NCBI RefSeq assembly: GCF_900176145.1
Contig: NZ_FWWY01000001.1
Span: 3,329,011 to 3,393,010, forward strand
Length of the DNA: 64,000 bases
From: Sulfobacillus thermosulfidooxidans DSM 9293
GTDB taxonomy: Bacteria; Bacillota; Sulfobacillia; Sulfobacillales; Sulfobacillaceae
Direction of reading: 5' to 3'
Shown: positions 45,344-54,239 of the stretch, one piece after another
Position numbering within the stretch: the first letter of the stretch is position 1
How the letters are laid out: each line of letters opens with the position of its first letter
The notes under the pieces: generated by a model
What the model was told of the DNA's origin: nothing
The model's input: the letters and a program-made list of their open reading frames with translations, nothing else
The model's database searches: none
Program-made: the position numbers and the translations under genes

Positions 45344-46003
45344 TTATTGCCATAAATCCATAACGGGTTCCAAGAGAGCGAAAACATTAGATTCCGTAAT
45401 GTTGTCCTGGACAATTCCCCAGGATAATGAAACCCAGTACCATGGCCATTCTCGCAGGGATTGCAACCGTGTCACGAGATCATCAATAAGGGTGACTTGC
45501 TTAAGCTCTCCCACTTCACTCACATCAAACACCGGATCTGCTAGCGTCAATTGGCCTTGTTCGTTGAGAATCCAGTGAAACTGGTGGTGAAAAGGACTAC
45601 TTAAAGGATTAAAGCCGGGCACAACGCCATTGGTTACTTGTAACCATAAATGAAGAGGGACCTTTTGTGCGGCATGGGTAATATCCTTAAGACGGGCTGA
45701 ATCACCCGTTACCCGCATATAAGGCCATACATCATACATAATGAACGAATGCGGAACATTGTAGGATCGTGCTTGGCGACCCAATCCTTTATCCAGACGA
45801 ATCCGTACAGAACGGGTGTCGGCTTGTTCCAGAATATCCACTTTTATACAACGCCAACACTTTTTTACGGGTTGGGGTGCGAACATCCATTGCATCGAAT
45901 GAGCATCCGACAAGGATTCAATAAAAACCGGAGATACTTGATTTCGTTCGAGCAAATTATTGACCAGTAATACCGTGGGATGCGCTTCAACTAATGCCAT
46001 CAT
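45344..46003 (-). CDS. Hypothetical protein
   Basis: A 219-residue soluble protein I do not recognise. It has a Cys pair, KKCWRCIKVDI near residue 50, many aromatic residues and a mixed alpha/beta feel, with no signal peptide or membrane segment. The ATG lacks a good ribosome binding site, and a hairpin stands just before it. A perfect AAGGAGGT near 46097-46104 on the minus strand is followed by an open frame in phase with this gene but with no ATG, GTG or TTG, so a non-standard start or a small deletion is possible. It lies between the fusion gene and a CoA-binding protein gene. Confidence 0.5.
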   Translation of the reverse strand: MMALVEAHPTVLLVNNLLERNQVSPVFIESLSDAHSMQWMFAPQPVKKCWRCIKVDILEQADTRSVRIRLDKGLGRQARSYNVPHSFIMYDVWPYMRVTGDSARLKDITHAAQKVPLHLWLQVTNGVVPGFNPLSSPFHHQFHWILNEQGQLTLADPVFDVSEVGELKQVTLIDDLVTRLQSLREWPWYWVSLSWGIVQDNITESNVFALLEPVMDLWQ

Positions 46004-46015
46004 GTTAATCGTCTG

Positions 46016-46036
46016 CCATTTCGCCTCGCGAAATGG
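46016..46036 (-). other. Hairpin before the 45344 gene
   Basis: CCATTTCGC (46016-46024) and GCGAAATGG (46028-46036) are perfectly complementary with a 3-nt loop, 13 nt upstream of the start codon on the minus strand. It covers the only GAGG-like ribosome-binding sequence there, so it could lower translation. Confidence 0.5.
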
Positions 46037-46124
46037 GAAGTGGAAAACAGGCGCTCTTGGTGATGGTGTTGCCTGCTTTCCGCTTCTTCGACGACCTCCT
46101 TCCTATTAATGCCAAGATACGGAC

Positions 46125-46526
46125 TTAGCCCAAAAGACGACGATATTCGATCTTCATGCATCGATCTTCAATAACTTGCAAACCGCCTGTTTCAGCAATG
46201 GACCGAGCGATTTCGTTTTGAATACCCAGTTGTAACCACAACACTTTAGCCCCAATGCGTACAGCACTCTCGGCTACGGCAGGCGTATCTTCCGGGCGTC
46301 GGAACACATCCACAATATCAATAGCAAAGGGAATATCTTCAAGGCGTGGATAAACCTTCTCGCCCAATATGGTCTGAGCTTGAGGATGAACGGGTACAAT
46401 GTGATATCCATGGTCTTTCAAGAATTGCGCCACTTGAAAGCTTGGGCGATCTTCTTTTGGTGATAAACCGACAATGGCCACATACCGATATTGCTGTAAG
46501 ATCTGGCGAATTTGTTCATCGTCCAC
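46125..46526 (-). CDS. CoA-binding domain protein (YccU-like)
   Basis: A 133-residue single-domain Rossmann protein. The pattern YVAIVGLSPKEDRPSFQVAQ (binding the diphosphate), then LKDHGYHIVPVHPQ, then VDVFRRPEDTPAVAESAVRI and LWLQLGIQNEIA with the final CMKIEYRRL, matches the YccU/CoA_binding_2 family. It binds CoA, but the physiological job of these small proteins is not settled. GTG 46526 is preferred because GGAGG lies 11 nt upstream; ATG 46550 lacks a binding site. It is just downstream of ilvE and is probably co-transcribed. Confidence 0.7.
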   Translation of the reverse strand: MDDEQIRQILQQYRYVAIVGLSPKEDRPSFQVAQFLKDHGYHIVPVHPQAQTILGEKVYPRLEDIPFAIDIVDVFRRPEDTPAVAESAVRIGAKVLWLQLGIQNEIARSIAETGGLQVIEDRCMKIEYRRLLG

Positions 46527-46561
46527 CTGATCAAATCCCTCCTGTGCCATATTAAAAACGT

Positions 46562-47467
46562 TTATTCGACGGGAGTTAACCAATGACGATATTCTGGGAT
46601 CTGACCACGAACAGCCCGATTATAATGGGTTTGAATGCGCTCGGTAATGGACCCAATTCGACCAGTGCCGACCATGCGGTGATCAATTTGGGTAATGGGT
46701 GAGATTTGTGCACCTGTTCCGACTAAAAAGAGTTCATCGGCTATATAGAGCTCTGTACGATCAATGGCCCGCGTAATCACAGGATATCCTAAATCGTTGG
46801 CAAGATGCATAATTGTCTGCCGCGTAATGCCTTCCAAAATGTTTTCACTAACGTCAGGGGTAATTAATGTTCCTTCTCTCACCATAAATAAATTTGCGGC
46901 ACTTCCCTCGGCAACATGTCCCTGTTCGGTTAAAAAGATGGCATCATCAAAACCGGAAAGGTGAGCATCTGTAACAGCTAGAGCCGTATTGACATAGGAT
47001 CCAGTGACCTTTGCCCGGGAGGGAATGGCATTATCCTCGAGCCGTCGCCACGCCGATACCATAACGTGAATGCCTGTTGTCGGTATATAATCTCCCATGG
47101 GCACCGCGAAAATAGCAAATTCATCCCGAATACCGTCTAAGGTCACTTTAATGACGGGCTCGGCCTTAAACGCCAATGGACGAATATAAACGTCTTGACG
47201 AAATTCTTGCCGTCTCAATAGTTCCACTGTACGTTCCATCATTTCTTCAACACTATGACCGGGATTGATCCGCATAATCGTGCACGAACGCCAAAACCGT
47301 TCAAAATGCTCGCGAAGCTTTAAAATAAAGAGTCTATCCTCTTCCGCGTTATAATAAGCCCGTATACCTTCAAAACATCCTGTGCCATAATTCAAAGCAT
47401 GGGTGGCGACTGACACGGTAGCCTGTTCCAAGGGTAAAAATTCGTGTTTGAAATACGCTAAAGGCAC
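46562..47467 (-). CDS. ilvE: Branched-chain-amino-acid aminotransferase
   Basis: A 301-residue fold-type IV PLP enzyme that makes Val, Leu and Ile from their keto acids with glutamate. The PLP lysine is in SRAKVTGSYVN (about residue 153), and the family signatures YGTGCFEGIRAY, FLTEQGHVAEGSAANLF and ITRQTI are clear. The start is GTG with AGGAGG upstream. It heads a small operon with the CoA-binding protein gene. No other ilv or leu gene is in the window. Confidence 0.92.
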   Translation of the reverse strand: MPLAYFKHEFLPLEQATVSVATHALNYGTGCFEGIRAYYNAEEDRLFILKLREHFERFWRSCTIMRINPGHSVEEMMERTVELLRRQEFRQDVYIRPLAFKAEPVIKVTLDGIRDEFAIFAVPMGDYIPTTGIHVMVSAWRRLEDNAIPSRAKVTGSYVNTALAVTDAHLSGFDDAIFLTEQGHVAEGSAANLFMVREGTLITPDVSENILEGITRQTIMHLANDLGYPVITRAIDRTELYIADELFLVGTGAQISPITQIDHRMVGTGRIGSITERIQTHYNRAVRGQIPEYRHWLTPVE

Positions 47468-47685
47468 AGATATTCCTCCTATTCATCAGTCCATATTTTA
47501 AAACCCATAATAACAGGAACTCCTTGCCATGAAAACTCAAAGTCTATGAATATTCTCGTTTGCCGGACAGTAACCTCCTAGACTACCCGAATACAATTAG
47601 GATTTCTTAAGGGATTTTGATATCATGAACGTATAAAATTCTTAACATGGCCTTATCGGAGTCCAAGCAATAAAAGGAGCGCAAC

Positions 47686-48291
47686 ATGTCCAAAAAGCCG
47701 ATTTCATTTAAAAGTCATAGTCGACGTCGACGGTTAGAAAAACAGTATCGTCCCCGTAAAACGGTCCATGAATGGGATGATCTCGTAGACTATTGGCGTC
47801 TGTTTATTCCGAATCCGGCGCAACTGTCAGACCGGGGACCGTGGACAGAACGGATGTTGTGGAGCAATGCCATTCTGGCTGGTTTAATTTCGGCTCTTCG
47901 GATTTGGCTTTTTGCGGGCTTTCATCTCCTCGTTATGTTAAGCGTCGCGATTAATACGTTATTTGACATGTTCCTGTTTTACTATGCCCTAACCTGGATT
48001 GTGGTGTGGATTCTAAACCGTACAGAAACAGGCCACAAACGTTACGAGGTCGATACATTACGCAAGCAAGCTATTGTCTATTCTGGCTGGCTCGTAATCC
48101 TCGTTGTAGCCGCTTGGATCCCCGTTCCTTTTCTGTCCATCGTCATTGGTCTTATTGTCGCGGTATTAGGAATTCGCGCCGTCCATTTCTTATACGGTGT
48201 CAATTGGCTACGTTCTGCTGCTAGTGTGCTAAGTGGCTCAGCAACCATCTGGATGTTGATCATGGTTTTGAACCGCATTGCTGGTCTCTAA
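47686..48291 (+). CDS. Multi-spanning membrane protein, possibly Yip1-like
   Basis: A 201-residue protein with a highly basic N-terminus (SFKSHSRRRRLEKQYRPRK) and about five membrane helices. The layout, with a soluble start ending at a conserved Pro-rich turn (LFIPNPAQLS) followed by tight helices, recalls Yip1-domain proteins, but identity is low and uncertain. AAAGGAG lies 7 nt before the ATG. A TATAAA box is at 47632-47637. It precedes the GT4 gene by 70 nt on the same strand and may share its transcript. Confidence 0.5.
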   Translation: MSKKPISFKSHSRRRRLEKQYRPRKTVHEWDDLVDYWRLFIPNPAQLSDRGPWTERMLWSNAILAGLISALRIWLFAGFHLLVMLSVAINTLFDMFLFYYALTWIVVWILNRTETGHKRYEVDTLRKQAIVYSGWLVILVVAAWIPVPFLSIVIGLIVAVLGIRAVHFLYGVNWLRSAASVLSGSATIWMLIMVLNRIAGL

Positions 48292-48361
48292 ATTGTTCTT
48301 ACACGCTCATCTAACCATAAATGATGGCTCGCTCGCATCTATTGAACAGGGAGGATGAATT

Positions 48362-49432
48362 TTGGTAAACTTGGCCATTGTTAGCCGCAGATTGTCCGGG
48401 CGCGGTGGCATGGAGACCGTCATCAAAACGGTCGCACAAACGGCTCAAGCTGATCGTCTTCCCCTATCACTGTGGTCCATGGGTCGTCTTCTTGATACAC
48501 AATGGCTCCACAATATTTCTTATCGCGATGTCAATATCGACCAAGGTACTGGACGCCGACTGCAGTTACGCGCCAAATTACCCCTGTACATCATGGCCCT
48601 AACACGCCTGCTTAAAGACAGTGACGTCGACACCTTATTGGTAACAGATCCAACTTTTGTGGAAGCGGCTCACTGGGCACGCCGAATCGTGCGCCGCCCC
48701 CTGCGTATTTTTTCATGGGTTCACTTTTCTCTAGATAAATTGGCAAATATATCAAGCCTGCGACTGGCTGATGGACATTTGGCTATTTCCCAGGGAATTA
48801 AACGGCAATTAGCCGATATTCCAGTGTCTGCCCCCATTTTTGTGGTCCACAACCCGTTACCCTACGATTTCCATCCAATCCCCCCGGGATCCATGGCTCC
48901 TGGCCAATTATTGTATGTGGGGCGGTTAAATAATCATCAAAAGCGTTTGGACTTGTTATTTGAAGCCTTGGCCCAAATTGCGGGTCCGTGGCAGTTGAAC
49001 ATTATGGGGGATGGTCCTGATTCCACCTGGCTAAAAGAGTTGACCCATCAATTAGGCATTGATAACCGAGTCCATTTTAACGGATGGCAGCCCAACCCCT
49101 GGCGTCTCGCCAATCCGCGTGCCCTTGTTTTGACATCTGATTTTGAAGGCTTTCCGATGGTACTTGTCGAAGGCCTCGCCCACGGAATACCTGTCATCGC
49201 AACAAACTGCCCCACCGGTCCTGAAGACATTGTCGAAAACCATAAGAATGGATTATTGGTGCCGACCGGATCAATCCCAGCCATTCGCGATGCCATTCGC
49301 ATAGCATTAGATCGCGAATGGCCATGGCTATTATCTCCTCAAGAAATTCAACAAGATATTATATCGCGCTTTAATGCATCTCACGTCTTTAGAACTATGC
49401 TCAACGCTATTAATAGCGTTCCTCTGCGGTAA
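48362..49432 (+). CDS. GT4-family glycosyltransferase
   Basis: A 356-residue, GT-B-fold enzyme that adds a sugar from an NDP-sugar donor. The donor-binding part is visible as LLYVGRLNNHQKRLDLLFEAL, GDGPDSTWLKELTHQLG, the WQPNPW segment, and the E-x7-E motif EGFPMVLVEGLAHGIPVIAT. The N-terminal GRGGMETVI marks the acceptor-side loop. The nearest characterised kind is lipopolysaccharide or teichoic-type glucosyltransferases. Start TTG at 48362 with GGGAGG upstream. The adjacent galE could supply UDP-galactose, and the acceptor may be a surface polymer. Confidence 0.82.
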   Translation: MVNLAIVSRRLSGRGGMETVIKTVAQTAQADRLPLSLWSMGRLLDTQWLHNISYRDVNIDQGTGRRLQLRAKLPLYIMALTRLLKDSDVDTLLVTDPTFVEAAHWARRIVRRPLRIFSWVHFSLDKLANISSLRLADGHLAISQGIKRQLADIPVSAPIFVVHNPLPYDFHPIPPGSMAPGQLLYVGRLNNHQKRLDLLFEALAQIAGPWQLNIMGDGPDSTWLKELTHQLGIDNRVHFNGWQPNPWRLANPRALVLTSDFEGFPMVLVEGLAHGIPVIATNCPTGPEDIVENHKNGLLVPTGSIPAIRDAIRIALDREWPWLLSPQEIQQDIISRFNASHVFRTMLNAINSVPLR

Positions 49433-50387
49433 ATAATGACCAAATATCCCGAATCATGTGATCAATATCATGGGAAAATTGGGGTTCGAACGACAGTTCC
49501 GCTCGCGCTTTATTAATATCTGCAACGAGTACCGGCGGATCTCCAGCTCTTCGTGGCAAGCGCTTAGGATCCACAGGCAATCCGGTGACTCGCGCAAAAC
49601 CGTCCATTACTTCCTGGACTGAATGGCCATGCCCCGATCCGACATTAAATGCCGTAGATGGTCCCCCATCCTTCAAATATTGCGCAGCCTGAAGATGGGC
49701 TTCGACTAAGTCATGCATATGAATATAGTCACGGACCGCAGTACCATCAGGTGTTGGATAGTCTGTGCCATAAATTTCTGGTTGTTCGCCTTGAATGAGG
49801 GCATTAGCAATGCGAGGCAACAAGTGCGTTTCTGGAACATGGGATTCAACCACATTATTCACGCTTCCCGCCACATTAAAATAACGGAGAGCGACCCATG
49901 GTTGCACATACGCTTGGTCATAGGCCTGTAATATTTCTTCAAATTGCCATTTGCTGACGCCATAAGGGCTAATAGGAACTTTAGGCGCATCCTCCGGAAT
50001 AGGGACCATTTCTGGGGTTCCATAAACCGCCGCCGAGGACGAAAAAATCACGGGAACAGGTCCCATATCGTGAAGATAGTTTAACATCGCCAAAGGAGCC
50101 ACAAGATTTTCTTGAAAATACCGTGCCGGTTCTTGGACGGATTCCGATACGACAATGAGCCCGGCGCAATGGTACACAACATCGATGTGATACTGGTCAT
50201 AAATCTGTTTCCAGATTTCTTTATCTCCAATGGATCCATAAAAAACCGGCACTCCTGGCACTTGGCTAGGAATATCCCGGTAATCGACAACAATGGGAAT
50301 TTGGCCACGCTCTTTGAGGACAGCTGCTAACGATTGTCCTACGTAGCCTAGTCCACCCGTCACCACGACGGCATCAGGTTTGGACAT
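49410..50387 (-). CDS. galE: UDP-glucose 4-epimerase
   Basis: A 325-residue extended short-chain dehydrogenase that interconverts UDP-glucose and UDP-galactose with bound NAD. The NAD motif is TGGLGYVGQ (11-19), the active pair is Y-x3-K in YGVSKW, and SSSAAVYGTPE supplies the Ser. RDYIHMHDL and FNVGSGHGHSV complete the family pattern. GGAGG lies 11 nt before the ATG. The 3' end overlaps the GT4 gene by 23 nt (convergent), and the pair may serve one surface-sugar route. Confidence 0.92.
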   Translation of the reverse strand: MSKPDAVVVTGGLGYVGQSLAAVLKERGQIPIVVDYRDIPSQVPGVPVFYGSIGDKEIWKQIYDQYHIDVVYHCAGLIVVSESVQEPARYFQENLVAPLAMLNYLHDMGPVPVIFSSSAAVYGTPEMVPIPEDAPKVPISPYGVSKWQFEEILQAYDQAYVQPWVALRYFNVAGSVNNVVESHVPETHLLPRIANALIQGEQPEIYGTDYPTPDGTAVRDYIHMHDLVEAHLQAAQYLKDGGPSTAFNVGSGHGHSVQEVMDGFARVTGLPVDPKRLPRRAGDPPVLVADINKARAELSFEPQFSHDIDHMIRDIWSLFTAEERY

Positions 50388-50449
50388 GAATGTAAAGGCC
50401 TCCCTATTTCGGTTAATACCGTAATGGTATCACGCTTTTAGGTAGGAAG

Positions 50450-51202
50450 CTATGCACCTAATAACCCCAATGCCCACCCTATTCCGGCCCCTACGGCTGC
50501 AGACAGTGAAGCTAATATTCCAAATTGCAAACTGCTCAAGACCAAAGAACTGCCCGTTAAGCGTCCTTTTATAGCCCCCACCGTCAAGGCCGCCAAGAGT
50601 GACAACGCCCACGCTAAATCTCTCGCGGTCAAGGTCGGTAGTGGCAAAAGAAAAGGCAAAATAGGAGGACTTGAACCGACCATGACCGCGACAGCCATTG
50701 TCACCGCATTGGCCAATGGCGTTTCTTGATGGTTTGGATGCACCCCTAAAGCCTCCCGAACCATAAATTTTAGCCATCGTGGACGACTTGAAATAATATC
50801 CTTGCGAATTTGTGCGATAGAACGGTCAGGAATCCCGATGTCTTCCAACAATTCGGTGACCTCCTGAGCCTCCTGATGCGGGTGATTTTGAATATCCGCT
50901 TGTTGCTCTTTGATTTGTTGGTGAACCCAGTCATTTTGGGACACCGTGGCTAGATACGAACCGACACTCATCGATACCATGGCAGCGCCCACCGATGAGA
51001 GACCCGCAATCACAATCGAACCATGCGATTGATGCGACAAGGCTTCACCCGACACCAAGCCTATTGTCGCAACCAGCCCATCATTTACGCCAAAAATCGC
51101 TTCCCGTAATAAGACTTGCAAATTCCAATGATATTTCGGTGTTTCGCCATTGGACTCTGATTGCGGCGATTTAATTCGATTGCCCTGTGATGTTGTTGAC
51201 AT
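50450..51202 (-). CDS. VIT1/CCC1-family Fe/Mn transporter
   Basis: A 250-residue membrane protein. The signature REAIFGVNDGLVATIGLVSG near residue 35 and SMSVGSYLATVSQND near 75 are those of VIT/CCC1 proteins, which move Fe(II) or Mn(II), here outward, to relieve metal excess. An acidic/helical cytoplasmic insert (IKEQQADIQNHPHQEAQEVTELLEDIG) is the metal-binding domain, and the last three helices close the protein. No clear ribosome binding site precedes the ATG, which directly follows another open frame. An upstream leader may control it. Confidence 0.85.
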   Translation of the reverse strand: MSTTSQGNRIKSPQSESNGETPKYHWNLQVLLREAIFGVNDGLVATIGLVSGEALSHQSHGSIVIAGLSSVGAAMVSMSVGSYLATVSQNDWVHQQIKEQQADIQNHPHQEAQEVTELLEDIGIPDRSIAQIRKDIISSRPRWLKFMVREALGVHPNHQETPLANAVTMAVAVMVGSSPPILPFLLPLPTLTARDLAWALSLLAALTVGAIKGRLTGSSLVLSSLQFGILASLSAAVGAGIGWALGLLGA

Positions 51203-51472
51203 CTAGACGCTGCTACTAAGAACATAGACGTATTGACCTCTGCTAGAGTTTGCCTGCTTCAACGTGTCCCGCCTTCCAAAAAGAGCACCACTACGGTCGA
51301 CGCGGCACTCCCCAGGCGTAAGTTCTAAGCTAAGCACCCGTAGACTACCTAGTGAGGTGAGGACGAGATATTCCGTCGCTCGTTCAAGCGTAATGGCTTT
51401 ATTGAAATCATGGTCAATCACCACCCCATAGGATTCACAGGCCATGATCCTTTCCGCCACTGAGATTTTCAC
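51203..51472 (-). CDS. Doubtful small open frame before the VIT gene
   Basis: An 89-codon frame with GTG start and no ribosome binding site, ending one base before the VIT ATG. The sequence (ISVAERIMACESYGVVIDHD and SLRVLSLELTPGECRVDRSG) is not one I recognise and could be coding or just an RNA leader. CTACGG (51339-51344 on the minus strand) and CCGTAG (51291-51296) could pair, so a structured leader is an alternative. Kept only because the gap would otherwise be unexplained. Confidence 0.25.
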   Translation of the reverse strand: MKISVAERIMACESYGVVIDHDFNKAITLERATEYLVLTSLGSLRVLSLELTPGECRVDRSGALFGRRDTLKQANSSRGQYVYVLSSSV

Positions 51473-52453
51473 GTTCGTATGCCGACAGCGAGAACACTAT
51501 TTACTGGCAGGATAGAACCTAGAGACTTGCCACAACTTAAGGCCGAGTTTTGCCCTGGTGATTTAATAGAATCCTTGCTTCGCTCTCGACCTATTCCAAT
51601 GGCGGTAAGTGATCAGAGCCGTAATATATCGGTTTTTGGTAGTGATAAACGCTGTCAGGGTTTTCGACACTTCACTCACCACAAAGGCGTGATACGCTTC
51701 TCTCATATTGACTAAACGACCGTAGAGTTTTTATACTCTTAGCACATTTTTGTCAATGTTCCTTCCGGTTTAGTAGCAGGATGTTCACCTCTTTTCTTTT
51801 GATCTGTGAGCCTTCTCGTCAAAACATCGTTCTTCTCTATTTAGCGAACAGCGGAAGCTTTATTCACTAAATACCTCACCGCAACTCCTAATGACAAAAT
51901 TTTAGAGCCCCAAGTCTCCCCCTATTCCCCGACATTTCGGTGGTAAAGGAAAAAGATTCTAGCACCTGTCCTGTTATACTAAGATAGTTTTGATCTGCTT
52001 TTTGTGATATAGTGCCCTCCGTCACTATTGCACCAACGGGAATATAACCAATTTCGTTTAATTTCATCCACTTAAGGGGCCGAACTTTAATACGCTGGCG
52101 TTCGATAGTCTGTTGTTCTTCGGAAAATGCTTTCACGTCACGATTATCCTTTTTTGAAGCTTGGGAATCCCGATTGGCCCTCAGGCACATCCTCAAGATT
52201 TTTTCACCAGGCTAATGGATGGTGGCCCGCTTAACGACCCACTTTCTTAATCCACAACACTATGGATGGCTTGAGATAAACTCTCTTTGTTAGCTCATTT
52301 CGAGAACTTCATTGCACCGACAAACCGTTTCTCGTGTTGCTTGGTCTGACAAATCGGCCAGTGACCATGGCTTTCTTAATTTTGTTCCGGTGTTCATGAG
52401 TTGGCACTATTTCTGTGTTGAAAACTGGGAACATTTCAACATCCTGGACAAGC
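51473..52453. other. Poorly coding stretch with unsupported small frames
   Basis: About 980 nt without a convincing gene. Two open frames lie here: 51479-51715 (+, 78 codons) and 51888-52196 (-, 102 codons, containing PLKWMKLNEIGYIPVGAIVT). Neither has a ribosome binding site or a recognisable domain. The base composition is more AT-rich than its surroundings, and this could be decayed genes or a recent insertion or deletion scar. Confidence 0.4.
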
Positions 52454-52963
52454 TTAATTCGTCACCGGTTTACCAGGATTTTGTCCTTGAAGATAGTGTT
52501 GGATAATACTGATGTCATCTGCATTCATTTGACCCAAAGGAATCTGATTAAGAGGCCACCATTTCAAATCTAATAGCTCATGGTTCTCGGGTTTTAACTC
52601 CTGAGACGACGAAGACGTATTCTCCACTTGATAGTAAAAACGCAACGAATGAAACGGGTAACGAAAAAATGCAATAAAGCTTTCCCGCAAGCCAAGAAAT
52701 TGTTGAACATTCACCACAAGACCCGTTTCTTCAAAGAACTCGCGTGTGAGTCCGGCTTCTAGCGTTTCCCAGGGTTCAATGCCCCCACCCGGCAAATCCC
52801 ATTTTCCACTGAACCGGGATAGGGACAACAAAATCTGCTGGTTCTGGACAAGAAGGCCATATGCCGCAGGACGAAAGTGAATTTCTTGGGGAGAAAATTC
52901 GTGGAAGTGCCCATGCAAATCAGAAATTTTAACGGGTCGTGAGGGCGGTTTGGGTCTAGGCAT
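52454..52963 (-). CDS. NUDIX hydrolase
   Basis: A 169-residue pyrophosphohydrolase. The Nudix box is GGGIEPWETLEAGLTREFFEETGL (G-x5-E-x7-REFFEETGL) near residue 70-95, giving the metal-binding glutamates. Residues before it, HFRPAAYGLLVQNQQILLSLS and KWDLPGGG, are the standard lead-in. The substrate (a nucleotide or its derivative) is not apparent. The ATG at 52963 has AAGGAG 9 nt upstream and overlaps the glcF stop by 8 nt, so it is co-translated with the glycolate oxidase genes. Confidence 0.82.
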   Translation of the reverse strand: MPRPKPPSRPVKISDLHGHFHEFSPQEIHFRPAAYGLLVQNQQILLSLSRFSGKWDLPGGGIEPWETLEAGLTREFFEETGLVVNVQQFLGLRESFIAFFRYPFHSLRFYYQVENTSSSSQELKPENHELLDLKWWPLNQIPLGQMNADDISIIQHYLQGQNPGKPVTN

Positions 52964-54233
52964 CCACACATTCTCCTTGATCCAACATGCGTTCAGCACG
53001 CTGTGCAGCACGTTCCAAATAGACGGCCAGATGCTGAACCCTATCGGCATCCCAATCATAGCGCTGCACTCCCCAGCGCATCTGAAAATGACATCCGGGA
53101 TTGTTGACAATAATAAGGTCAGGTTGCATATCTGCAAGAATTATCATTTTTTGTTCGAGAATACTCATGGCCCATTCTCTTTGCTCAATATTGTACGTCC
53201 CAGCCGATCCACAACAGCTATCTTGACCACTGTACGGCACAAAGAGATCTCCTGTGACACCCTTCAGGAGGTCCACCGTATCCTGTCCCGCATGTTCAAC
53301 GTTTACTAAATGACAGGAATTCTGAAGGGTCACCCGCTTCCCGCTTCCTCTTAAGGGCACCTTGTGTTGCACCCGGTTAAAGACCGTCGCCCAATCCCGA
53401 ACGCGTGCGCTAAACTGGCGTGCTTTGTCAGCGTACTTCGGATCATCGGCGAGCAATTCACCGTACTGCATAAGCATCGCCCCACAGCCCCCCGCCGTAT
53501 TTACAATAAGTTTTTCACTATGCAAAAAAACATCGATATTCTGACGAGCCATCGCTTTGGCTTCTTCGGCGTATCCACTGTGTAGATGAAGCGCTCCACA
53601 ACAACCTTGCTGGGCAGGGCTATCACTTTGTATGCCACCACGCGCCAACAAATTTTTCGCCGCCTGATTGGCATCGGCAAATTGTGCCGACATAATACAG
53701 CCTTCAAAAAATTCGACCGCGAATGTTGCCGTGGATGACGAGAGCGTAACCTTTGCTATCTGTTGTTCGGTGTATCCTAAAAAAGGCTTCAACGACTCTA
53801 ATGGTTTAGGAAGCGAAATCTTTTTAAACCGGTTTCCCACACGCACCACACCGCGCAACCATTGTGGCTTTTTCACAAGTTTTAGGATTTGTCTCGTGGC
53901 AAAGGACAGCTGCGATCTTTGTTTACTGTGAGATGCTGATCGCAACATATCCCGACCTGTCTCCAAAATTCTGTGATAGCGAACTCCCGACGGGCAAGCT
54001 GTTTCACACGCCCGGCAATCTAAACAATGACTTAAAGAGTCATCCAAACCCTCACCAATGGCAATTTCACCCTGAATCGCCGCTTCAATCATGGCAATCC
54101 TTCCGCGGGGCGATTGCAGTTCGTTACTCGTTAATTGATAGGTCGGACAAACTGGCAAACAAAACCCGCACTTATTACAATGCTCTATATCCTCAGTCGC
54201 AATCATCCACGATGGCTGGGCGTCGATTGTCAT
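52956..54233 (-). CDS. glcF: Glycolate oxidase iron-sulfur subunit GlcF
   Basis: A 425-residue protein with two 4Fe-4S sites, CNKCGFCLPVCP (18-29) and CLDCRACETACP (about 68-79), and two CCG domains in the C-terminal half (GCCGALHLHSG, SCCGSAGTYN) that bind a further cluster. It carries electrons from the FAD subunit to quinone in glycolate oxidation. GlcF lies 6 nt downstream of the fused GlcD-GlcE gene and overlaps the NUDIX gene; its ribosome binding sequence (GGGGGA) is tight against the ATG. A lactate-utilisation LutA-like role is less likely given the partner. Confidence 0.88.
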   Translation of the reverse strand: MTIDAQPSWMIATEDIEHCNKCGFCLPVCPTYQLTSNELQSPRGRIAMIEAAIQGEIAIGEGLDDSLSHCLDCRACETACPSGVRYHRILETGRDMLRSASHSKQRSQLSFATRQILKLVKKPQWLRGVVRVGNRFKKISLPKPLESLKPFLGYTEQQIAKVTLSSSTATFAVEFFEGCIMSAQFADANQAAKNLLARGGIQSDSPAQQGCCGALHLHSGYAEEAKAMARQNIDVFLHSEKLIVNTAGGCGAMLMQYGELLADDPKYADKARQFSARVRDWATVFNRVQHKVPLRGSGKRVTLQNSCHLVNVEHAGQDTVDLLKGVTGDLFVPYSGQDSCCGSAGTYNIEQREWAMSILEQKMIILADMQPDLIIVNNPGCHFQMRWGVQRYDWDADRVQHLAVYLERAAQRAERMLDQGECVDA

Positions 54234-54239
54234 TTCCCC

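Noticed and set aside
51291-51725. Inverted 9-mers CTACGGTCG and CGACCGTAG as ends of a small mobile element
   Set aside because: Nine matching bases over several hundred are expected by chance in a stretch this long, and no target duplication is seen.
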